A stretch of DNA of 6,091 nucleotides from Anaerolineae bacterium (GCA_020433835.1 JAGRBY010000449.1:1-6091), one strand, 5' to 3'. Numbered from the stretch's first letter, positions 1 to 5,440 are shown. Notes: generated by a model not told the origin, from the letters alone. Numbers and translations: made by a program.

Positions 1-775
1 GCGCGAGTTGGAACATATGATGCAGCACACTGTCTTGCCGTTGCTGATCGAGCGGATGGGTGGCGCCAAAGCGATGGCCGTCCGTGTTCTGCGCACCTGC
101 GCCGTGGGCGAGAGTAACGTTGACCGACTCATCGGCGATTTGATGATCACCGCCAACCCTACGGTTGGTCTGGCCGCGCACGCTGGCCAAACCGATGTAC
201 GGATTACCGCCAAGGCCGATACCCAAGCCGAAGCCGAGGCCCTCATTGCGCCGGTAGAAGCCGAACTGCGCCAGCGACTGGGTGTCGCTGTCTACGGCAT
301 CGACAAAGAGACTGTTCCGGAGGTGGTCGGTCGGTTGTTGGTCGCCCACGATTTACAGTTAGGCGTGGTCGATACGCTAACCGGCGGAGAAATCGCCACC
401 GATTTGACCGGGGCCGGTTTTGCCGATCGCTTGACCACCAACCTACATAGGCTAAGTGTGACCGAGGCTATTCAGCAGCTTGGCTTGCCGGCGGACACAT
501 CGCTCGATGGCGCTCATGGAATAGAACTGGCAGCAGCGCTCGCCAAAGCCGTTGCGCCGCCGAACGGTGTCGGGCTGGCCCTCGTCGGCCCACTGACCAG
601 CGGCGAGGCCGACAATATGTCCTTTATTGCGGTTCACGGGCCAGAAGATGTGCACCTGACCGAGATTGGACGTGGCTACAGCGGCACAACATATGTGCAT
701 CGCTGGTTGACGATTCAAAGTCTGGATCGTGTGCGACGCGTGGTGCTGAAGCAATTGGAGTCGGCAGCGGACTAG
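1..775 (+). CDS. cinA: CinA-family protein, 3' part (5' end outside window)
   Basis: The reading frame is open to the left edge (first whole codon at 2-4), so the gene starts upstream. The TTG at 8 is not a credible start because the preceding codons continue the family match (R-E-L-E-H-M-M, equivalent to the GVPxEM..M segment closing the MoCF domain). Full CinA proteins are about 410-430 residues; about 257 are present, so roughly 165 N-terminal residues are missing. Visible parts are the end of the MoCF domain (to about nt 150), the KH-like linker (about 155-310, NPTVGLAAHAGQTDVRI) and the C-terminal PncC-like domain (about 311-775). In the family this last domain deamidates nicotinamide mononucleotide in pyridine nucleotide recycling; the N-terminal domain is linked to ADP-ribose pyrophosphatase activity. 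The usual AESCTGG is VDTLTGG (368-388), and the TGIAGPGGG loop is replaced by LVGPLTSGE, so deamidase activity is doubtful. The family call is firm; the biochemical role of this copy is not. Confidence 0.88.
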   Translation, partial: RELEHMMQHTVLPLLIERMGGAKAMAVRVLRTCAVGESNVDRLIGDLMITANPTVGLAAHAGQTDVRITAKADTQAEAEALIAPVEAELRQRLGVAVYGIDKETVPEVVGRLLVAHDLQLGVVDTLTGGEIATDLTGAGFADRLTTNLHRLSVTEAIQQLGLPADTSLDGAHGIELAAALAKAVAPPNGVGLALVGPLTSGEADNMSFIAVHGPEDVHLTEIGRGYSGTTYVHRWLTIQSLDRVRRVVLKQLESAAD

Positions 776-778
776 AGC

Positions 779-828
779 AAGAAGATTAGAGATTGCTGTA
801 ACCATAATCCCCCAATCTCTAATCTCTT
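779..828. repeat. Long inverted repeat between cinA and the hydrolase gene; possible weak terminator
   Basis: The arms 783-795 (AGATTAGAGATTG) and 813-825 (CAATCTCTAATCT) are perfectly complementary over 13 bp around a 17-nt loop. Allowing a bulged A at 782 extends the stem to 779-795/813-828. The right side is two perfect tandem heptamers, AATCTCT twice (814-827). On the + strand the hairpin is followed only by a short T-rich stretch (CTCTTTATAAATT), so termination would be weak. It could instead be a dispersed intergenic repeat or an mRNA-stabilising structure. The pairing is certain and the function is inferred. Confidence 0.6.
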
Positions 829-853
829 TATAAATTAGTATGAAGAAGATGCG

Positions 854-1693
854 ATGACAACAACCCAATTTGTTCTGCTAGCGACTGGCACGCCCCGTTA
901 TAGGCCGGGTCGCGCCCAACAGGCATCGGCTGTTGTTGTTGATGATCGAGCTTACCTCATAGATTGCGGCGATGGAGCCATGATCCGCATCGCTGAAACC
1001 ATCGACAAGGGCATCGAAGCGCTGAGTTTCACCCGCTTGACCCATCTGTTTCTGACGCATCTACACCCTGATCACACGTGTGGGCTGCCGGGTCTGTTAA
1101 TTGGCCCCTGGGTCATGCGTCGCAAGGCCACGTTGCATATTTACGGCCCTTCGGGAACCCAAGCTCTAGTCGATGGTTTGCTCGCTGCTTATAAGGGCGG
1201 CATCGATGCCCATCGTCACGGCTTGGCACCGCTCAACCACCCGCTGGCCATTGAGGTTCACGAATATACAGCCGGCGAGATTTATCGCGACGATAAGGTT
1301 ACGGTTACTGCTTTCCCGGTTGACCACGGTAACTTGGAAGTATATGGCCTAAAGTTCGTCACGCCCGATAAAATCATTGTCCACTCAGCCGATACCCGAC
1401 CGACGCCATCGCTGCTGGAACACGCTCGCGACTGCGATATTCTGATCCACGAAGTCTATCTGCGGCAGAGTTTGCTCGACACCTTCGGCCCGGAGTGGCA
1501 ACGTTATCACACAGCCATGCATACCTCAGAGATAGAATTGGCCGAAATTGCCAACCAGACACGTCCCAAGCTGCTCGTCCTCAACCACCAGATGATTTGG
1601 GGTGATCATACCATCGCGGAGTTGATGGCTGAACTAACCGGCCGTTACGATGGGGCAGTGGTTTATGGTCGTGACCTGGATGTTTTTACGTAA
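854..1693 (+). CDS. Metallo-beta-lactamase-fold metal-dependent hydrolase (RNase Z/arylsulfatase-like branch)
   Basis: A complete 279-residue protein with the metallo-beta-lactamase core. The first strands carry LATGTP (residues 9-14) and the LIDCGDG turn (35-41). The metal-binding motif HLHPDH follows at 69-74 (H69, H71, D73, H74). Later ligands are probably H158 (PVDHG), the bridging D180 (SADTRP) and H245 (VLNHQ), which together support a two-metal, probably zinc, site. The length and the GTP-x(n)-A opening resemble RNase Z-like and arylsulfatase-like members. The canonical RNase Z motif HxHGDH has Pro in place of Gly here, and I see no clear tRNA-binding exosite arm, so I do not call it tRNase Z. 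There is no signal peptide, so it is probably cytoplasmic. The substrate is unknown. The ATG at 854 fits the fold start and follows a purine-rich GAAGAAG (842-848). It lies 78 bp after cinA on the same strand, so co-transcription is possible, and it converges on the next gene. Confidence 0.85.
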   Translation: MTTTQFVLLATGTPRYRPGRAQQASAVVVDDRAYLIDCGDGAMIRIAETIDKGIEALSFTRLTHLFLTHLHPDHTCGLPGLLIGPWVMRRKATLHIYGPSGTQALVDGLLAAYKGGIDAHRHGLAPLNHPLAIEVHEYTAGEIYRDDKVTVTAFPVDHGNLEVYGLKFVTPDKIIVHSADTRPTPSLLEHARDCDILIHEVYLRQSLLDTFGPEWQRYHTAMHTSEIELAEIANQTRPKLLVLNHQMIWGDHTIAELMAELTGRYDGAVVYGRDLDVFT

Positions 1694-1754
1694 TTCGTTA
1701 TTTGTGTCGTTTGAGGTTGCGTGATAGGGGGTTTTGATCGTCACGGTACATAGA

Positions 1755-1794
1755 AAAGGCCGATTTCATGAAGCTTTTTATGAAACCGGCCTTT
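1755..1794 (-). terminator. Hairpin terminator in the convergent gap, oriented for the beta-helix gene
   Basis: The arms 1755-1769 and 1780-1794 pair over 15 positions with one mismatch, including a GGCC core. Reading the - strand, the stem is followed directly by TTTTCTAT, and it begins 30 bp after the stop of the exported protein gene, which is classical for intrinsic termination. Reading the + strand, the stem is followed by TTTGGGG, so it would be a poor terminator for the hydrolase gene although it could still slow read-through. Confidence 0.8.
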
Positions 1795-1823
1795 GGGGTA
1801 ACTGTGTAGTGGTTGTATGAAAA

Positions 1824-4800
1824 CTATTTTATAATCAGCGGAAAATAAATATTCGGATTGTCACGGCCCTCTATTTGATCTTCGGTAATGGTGAAGGTGA
1901 AACCCTCACTGTTGTCAGATGTTTCCGGATTGCTGAGAGAGGCGGTATCAGATGGAATACCGTAAGCATCAACCAAGAAGTTAAAACTTTTTGGAGTTTG
2001 GAGCCCGATTTCAAAGTTAATGGTAAAACTGCCACCGGCAGGGATATCGTTGGGCACAGAAACTGTAGCGCCCACACCGGCTGGCCCGCCATCAGCATTA
2101 AGAACCACGTTATTACGAGTCAGCGTTACCACCTTAAAGAAGATATTTGTAAGCGAATTTGAAGAGATATTGGTAAACTGTGCCGAGATAGTAAAAACAC
2201 CGACTGGAGCATTTTCAACTGGAGTGGGGTTGTAGCTTGTACTTGTTCCCTGTAATTGGAGCAAACTATTGACCAGTTGAGCACTTTGCTGGGCCTCAAA
2301 TGCGCCCATATCACAAACCGAAACGTTATCGCCATCGCCATCTTTAGGGCGGGGTTGATCGCGTTGATCCTCAGAGGGGCAGGAGGTGTTATCCCCTTTA
2401 TCCAGGGCTGGACTGTTGGCTTGCAGCGCTTGCGTAGCAGTAGGGCCACCATTATCAGCCAGTGGCTTAAGTAAGGGGTTGACGCCTGACAGGTCACTGG
2501 GTTCACTCAAACCGCAGGTGCTGTCGCTGTCAAGGTTATGGCCCAGACTGGTTATGCCTCCCAAACAGTCAGAAGTAGCATTATTAGCTACAATAGTGTT
2601 AACAAGTTCTGCCGCGCCTTGAATACCCCCACCTGGACCAACGAACTCTAAATTGCTACTGACGGTACTGTTTTCAAGACGTAACTGACCGCCTTCAGCA
2701 TTGAAGATACCTGCTCCATGCCGCCCCGTATTATTACTTATGGTACTGTTAATTAGTTTGGCCTCGCCTTCAGGCTGATTAGTTATACCTCCACCATCAA
2801 AGCGGCTCCAGTTACCGCTGAGTGTACTTTTGTCTAGCAGTAGGATGCCTGAATTATAAATTGCGCCACCACTGCCTGCACTATTATCTTTTATAGTACT
2901 AGCAATGAGGGTAGCGATATTACTATTGTAGAGAGCGCCACCCCAACTATAAATAACTGAATTATCCTTAAGGAGGCTATGCTCAATGGTTAAGACACCG
3001 CTGTTGGCAATACCAGCCCCTGGGTTCGATGCAAAATCGTTTGTATAATTGTTGGCAACGATGCTCTCCGTAATGTGGAGATAGCCTTGATCGTTCTTGA
3101 TACCACCGCCTTCAAAAAGAGCGCTACCATTTTGGATTGTTACCTGTGCCATCTTGACATCAACCGCTTCTACAATGTGAAAGACTCGATCAAGCTGATT
3201 GCCATCGATGAGAGTAGTATCTGCTCCCGCACCGGAAATTGTTATATCATCGGTGATATCCAAATCGCCTGTGGCAGCCGCATCTTCATCCGGCCCGTCG
3301 ATGGTGAGTAAATACGTACCAGCCGGAATTGTAACAAGATCATGGCCGGGTTGTGAATTGGCGGCGATAATGGCTTCCCGCAGAGAACAATCGGTAACAT
3401 CACAACTGCCGTCTGCTGTATCCTCAACTTTGGTGACGATGAGCGGGCTGAACTCAAACGCACCGATGTCACAGCCGGCTCCTTGTGGTCGGGTGACGCC
3501 ACGCTGATCAGTGGCAACCGCACATTGATTCGCAGGTATCTGATCGATGGCTGGGCTGCCATATTGCAAGGCCTGGGTTTGGGTTGCGCCTCCATTGTTG
3601 GTCAAAAGAGCCAGCAGCGAATCGGCCGTGAGTGAGACATTGCAAGTACCATCGCTATCAAGATTGTAGCCACCATCCGTGATCATGCCATCGCAGTCAG
3701 CGTTGCTATTATTGGCTATGATACTGCCCTTGACATCCGCTGTGCCGCTCAATCCACCAGCTAGACTTGCTTCTTCTGAGGTGTTATTACTAATTGTGCT
3801 GTTAATTACGAATAAGTTTCCGCCGTTAGCGATACCCCCAATGTTATTTTGCGAAGAGTTGCCGCTGACAGTGCTATTAACCAACGTTAGTGTGCCTTCG
3901 CTGTTGCGAACACCTCCGCCACCTGCATCGAAACCGGTATTACCGCTAATGGTAGTATTAGAGATAGTCACGATGCCAAAATTTAAATTGTGGATACCTG
4001 CCCCCTCGCTATTGTTGCTGAGGGAACTGGTTGTCACGGCTAGAGTGCCACCATCATTTGTTATACCACCACCAGTAAAGCGAGCAAAATTGTTGTCAAT
4101 TGTACTGTTACTAACCGATAGTATATTTGTGTTATAAATGCCACCCCCTACGGCAGGGCTATTGTCACTAATAGTGCTGTTGATTACAGAAGCTTCGCCC
4201 TCGTTATATATACCACCACCGCGAACTGTGGTAGGGAGATTGTTATGAGTTACCTCACTATTTTCAAGCGTTAACTGACCACTATTGTAAATACCCCCCC
4301 CATCGCCTCCAAAGCCTGATCTAAGATTCTCAGTAATTTTGCTGTTGGCGATGTAGAGTAAGCCATTATCGTTGCGGACACCTCCGCCGTGAACATTAGC
4401 GGTGCCATCATCATTTCCATTTCGGACGGTGACATTAGAAATTTCCACATTAGCTCCAATAATGTGAAATACCCTATCAAGTTGGTTACCGTCGATGATA
4501 GTAGTATCCGCGCCCGCGCCGAAAAGTGTTACATCGTCGGTGATATCCAGATCGCCTGTGGCAGCCGCATCTTCGTCTAGACCGATGATTGTCAATGTGT
4601 AGGTACCAGATGGAATATTTATAGTGGCTAAGCCAGGAGATGCATTGGCTTCTTGAATGGAAGCTCGTAAGGTGCATTCTGGTTGGCCCCCCACTATAAA
4701 CCCAGTATCACATCCACCATCGCCCAGATTAATATCCACCCGATCTTCAGTGGAGTTAATCAACAATGATAGATTTGCACCCGTCACAGTTTCCGGAGTC

Positions 4801-4898
4801 GTGGCGAGAGTCCTAGTCTCCGTATCGGCCAGTGCTATCCCCCTAGTTATCAGAAAAACAATGGTTAAGAGTGTAAAAACTGTAACCTTTCGAAACAT
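1824..4898 (-). CDS. Large exported protein with two CSLR-capped parallel beta-helix modules and a Chloroflexota-type C-terminal tail
   Basis: The protein has 1024 residues. Residues 1-24 form a signal peptide (MFRK, hydrophobic core, ALA|D cleavage). Module A (about 53-483) opens with the CTLRASIQEAN cap (75-85), runs through about ten coils of 24-30 residues recognisable by [NS]-S-T-[IV]-S-x-N turns and GGGIYN-like strands, and closes with NNGGATQTQAL...DIGAFEF (434-483). Module B (about 487-868) repeats this: CSLREAIIAAN from 504, about eight coils, DNGGPTATQAL...DMGAFE (815-868). Residues 869-1010 look like a beta-sandwich, and the end is NIYFPLIIK (1016-1024). CSLREA and right-handed beta-helix families are typically secreted surface or adhesin-like proteins, some binding or cleaving polysaccharide. 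I see no recognisable catalytic triad or lyase motif, so enzymatic activity is not claimed. Twelve cysteines fall in six local pairs, consistent with disulfides outside the cytoplasm. No LPXTG or transmembrane anchor is present; the tail may act as a sorting signal (inference). It is transcribed alone, with its own ribosome binding site and terminator. Confidence 0.9.
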   Translation of the reverse strand: MFRKVTVFTLLTIVFLITRGIALADTETRTLATTPETVTGANLSLLINSTEDRVDINLGDGGCDTGFIVGGQPECTLRASIQEANASPGLATINIPSGTYTLTIIGLDEDAAATGDLDITDDVTLFGAGADTTIIDGNQLDRVFHIIGANVEISNVTVRNGNDDGTANVHGGGVRNDNGLLYIANSKITENLRSGFGGDGGGIYNSGQLTLENSEVTHNNLPTTVRGGGIYNEGEASVINSTISDNSPAVGGGIYNTNILSVSNSTIDNNFARFTGGGITNDGGTLAVTTSSLSNNSEGAGIHNLNFGIVTISNTTISGNTGFDAGGGGVRNSEGTLTLVNSTVSGNSSQNNIGGIANGGNLFVINSTISNNTSEEASLAGGLSGTADVKGSIIANNSNADCDGMITDGGYNLDSDGTCNVSLTADSLLALLTNNGGATQTQALQYGSPAIDQIPANQCAVATDQRGVTRPQGAGCDIGAFEFSPLIVTKVEDTADGSCDVTDCSLREAIIAANSQPGHDLVTIPAGTYLLTIDGPDEDAAATGDLDITDDITISGAGADTTLIDGNQLDRVFHIVEAVDVKMAQVTIQNGSALFEGGGIKNDQGYLHITESIVANNYTNDFASNPGAGIANSGVLTIEHSLLKDNSVIYSWGGALYNSNIATLIASTIKDNSAGSGGAIYNSGILLLDKSTLSGNWSRFDGGGITNQPEGEAKLINSTISNNTGRHGAGIFNAEGGQLRLENSTVSSNLEFVGPGGGIQGAAELVNTIVANNATSDCLGGITSLGHNLDSDSTCGLSEPSDLSGVNPLLKPLADNGGPTATQALQANSPALDKGDNTSCPSEDQRDQPRPKDGDGDNVSVCDMGAFEAQQSAQLVNSLLQLQGTSTSYNPTPVENAPVGVFTISAQFTNISSNSLTNIFFKVVTLTRNNVVLNADGGPAGVGATVSVPNDIPAGGSFTINFEIGLQTPKSFNFLVDAYGIPSDTASLSNPETSDNSEGFTFTITEDQIEGRDNPNIYFPLIIK
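3174..3287 (-). repeat. Internal gene repeat, copy B (start of beta-helix module B)
   Basis: This segment encodes the module B stretch ending in DRVFHI. It matches 4461-4574 at a constant offset of 1287 bp (429 codons), with about 15 differences in 114 positions by eye. The part 3251-3287 differs from its partner at a single base. It is the best conserved part of an otherwise diverged intragenic duplication. Confidence 0.8.
4461..4574 (-). repeat. Internal gene repeat, copy A (start of beta-helix module A)
   Basis: This is the partner of 3174-3287. It encodes the shared cap DEDAAATGDLDITDD followed by GAGADTT and DGNQLDRVFHI. At protein level residues 108-146 and 537-575 agree at 35 of 39 positions, far above the similarity of the coils that follow. 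Confidence 0.8.
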
Positions 4899-4905
4899 CG
4901 TTGTT

Positions 4906-4911
4906 CTCCTT
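4906..4911 (-). promoter_or_regulatory. Ribosome binding site of the exported protein gene
   Basis: The - strand reads AAGGAG here, 7 nt before the ATG at 4898. This strong Shine-Dalgarno match, together with the signal peptide that begins at the same codon, fixes the start. Confidence 0.85.
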
Positions 4912-4921
4912 GTACACGCTA

Positions 4922-4944
4922 CGGTACATGCATGCTATGTACCG
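4922..4944. promoter_or_regulatory. Palindromic site in the leader of the exported protein gene (possible operator)
   Basis: CGGTACAT (4922-4929) and ATGTACCG (4937-4944) form a perfect 8-bp inverted repeat around a 7-nt centre that itself contains the palindrome GCATGC. It lies 11-33 bp upstream of the ribosome binding site. The symmetry suits a dimeric regulator or an RNA hairpin; neither is proven. Confidence 0.45.
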
Positions 4945-4954
4945 ATAAGATAAC

Positions 4955-5014
4955 TTGATCTAAGGATCAATTTCTGAACCAATCTTTTTTTAACAACTCC
5001 TTTCCTAAGAAAGG
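4955..5014. repeat. Two small hairpins upstream of the exported protein gene
   Basis: TTGATC/GATCAA (4955-4960 and 4965-4970, loop TAAG) and CCTTTC/GAAAGG (4999-5004 and 5009-5014, loop CTAA) are each perfect 6-bp stems with 4-nt loops, separated by an AT-rich stretch with a T7 run (4985-4991). They may be mRNA leader structures or regulator half-sites. Confidence 0.35.
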
Positions 5015-5032
5015 CCTTGATTGAAAATAAAA

Positions 5033-5053
5033 AAGAGTGGCAATTCCACTCTT
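5033..5053 (-). terminator. Intrinsic terminator-like hairpin upstream of the exported protein gene
   Basis: AAGAGTGG (5033-5040) and CCACTCTT (5046-5053) form a perfect 8-bp stem with a 5-nt loop. On the - strand the stem runs straight into a T-rich tail (TTTTTTATTTTC), a textbook intrinsic terminator. No gene lies on the - strand between here and 5519, so it would stop either a long leader transcript of the exported protein gene (attenuation) or stray antisense transcription from the right. On the + strand a T7 run (5061-5067) follows 7 nt later, a weaker arrangement. Confidence 0.65.
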
Positions 5054-5113
5054 AAAAAACTTTTTTTATAAAATAATAAATAGATATCTGTGTTTTTTTT
5101 CTGTAAGGATAGA

Positions 5114-5146
5114 TTTGGAAAGTTGAACATGAGAGACTTTTCCAAA
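5114..5146. repeat. Inverted repeat in the intergenic region
   Basis: TTTGGAAAGT (5114-5123) pairs with ACTTTTCCAAA (5136-5146) with a single bulged T, giving a 10-bp stem and a 12-nt loop. On the + strand a T6 run (5154-5159) follows. On the - strand the hairpin lies inside the possible leader, about 60 nt before the terminator-like hairpin at 5053-5033, where it could act as an alternative structure. Confidence 0.4.
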
Positions 5147-5224
5147 AGAGCTATTTTTTGCTAATTCTTATGTTGGGCATCAAAGGTGTAAATAAGCGAT
5201 TAAGGAATGGCGATAGAGGGGGGG

Positions 5225-5253
5225 ATAATTCAGTGTGCAGAATTCTATATCAA
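5225..5253 (-). promoter_or_regulatory. Candidate sigma-70 type promoter reading toward the exported protein gene
   Basis: On the - strand TTGATA (5253-5248, 5 of 6 to TTGACA) and AATTAT (5230-5225, 4 of 6 to TATAAT) are separated by exactly 17 nt. Transcription would start near 5218, giving a leader of about 320 nt that contains the hairpins at 5146-5114 and 5053-5033. Such matches also occur by chance in AT-rich DNA. Confidence 0.35.
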
Positions 5254-5289
5254 GCTAATATATTGCCAGTATAGGGGAAAACTTGGCCC

Positions 5290-5416
5290 AACACACCAGG
5301 CACGTGGTTAGTTTATCAACTACTCACGCCGCCAGTTTTTTTTTGCTCATATGATGCAAGCCAGGTGTACAGTGGGTAATTACATCTCTCGAAGTCCATA
5401 ACACACCACGCTTGTG
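5290..5416. repeat. Three related ACACC-type elements upstream of the mutase promoter
   Basis: AACACACCAGGCACGTG (5290-5306) and AACACACCACGCTTGTG (5400-5416) agree at 14 of 17 positions and lie exactly 110 bp apart. Between them, the - strand of 5368-5357 reads ACACCTGGCTTG with one further A before it, a shorter inverted match. The right copy overlaps the -35 box of the mutase promoter, so these could be binding sites for a regulator. Confidence 0.35.
5303..5344 (+). terminator. Hairpin followed by T9 on the + strand, with no gene before it
   Basis: Arms 5303-5313 and 5318-5328 pair over 11 positions (one mismatch, one G-T wobble) around a 4-nt loop. A run of nine T follows at 5336-5344 after a 7-nt gap. 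The gap is longer than in most intrinsic terminators, which lowers confidence. It lies upstream of the mutase promoter, so it either isolates that gene from upstream transcription or ends a small + strand RNA. Confidence 0.4.
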
Positions 5417-5440
5417 CAATATAGCGGCGTAGGGTACAAT
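5412..5440 (+). promoter_or_regulatory. Probable promoter of the phosphohexomutase gene
   Basis: TTGTGC (5412-5417) and TACAAT (5435-5440, 5 of 6 to consensus) are separated by 17 nt. The predicted start near 5447 gives a leader of about 73 nt before the ATG at 5520. The -35 box is weak (3 of 6), which fits use of an activator; an ACACC-type element overlaps it. Confidence 0.5.

Noticed and set aside
452..868. A 138-residue open frame on the - strand opposite cinA and the spacer
   Set aside because: It lies antisense to a clear cinA frame, has no ribosome binding site or recognisable domain, and its sequence looks like a shadow of GC-rich coding DNA.
854..1693. Calling the hydrolase tRNase Z (rnz)
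   Set aside because: The metal motif is HLHPDH rather than HxHGDH and no exosite arm is evident; a general metallo-hydrolase call is safer.
3679..4137. A 152-residue + strand frame inside the exported protein gene
   Set aside because: Its repetitive Pro/Leu/Val composition is the antisense shadow of the beta-helix repeats; no ribosome binding site or domain.
1824..4898. CRISPR or satellite-like array suggested by many short similar units
   Set aside because: The units are in one open frame, differ in sequence, and their 24-30 codon period matches beta-helix coils; there are no identical repeats with spacers.
1824..4898. Pectate lyase or other polysaccharide-degrading enzyme
   Set aside because: The fold type is compatible, but I see no conserved catalytic Arg/Asp clusters, and the CSLR cap and GAFE closing segment fit non-enzymatic surface proteins equally well.
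4899..5225. Known riboswitch classes (TPP, cobalamin, cyclic di-GMP) in the leader
   Set aside because: None of the conserved core motifs I know could be found on either strand by eye.
5170..5274. A 34-codon + strand frame starting at ATG 5170
   Set aside because: No Shine-Dalgarno sequence precedes it, it spans promoter-like boxes, and the peptide has no recognisable feature.
5316..5399. A 27-codon - strand frame in the intergenic region
   Set aside because: No ribosome binding site, and the T9 run and hairpin within it fit a non-coding role better.
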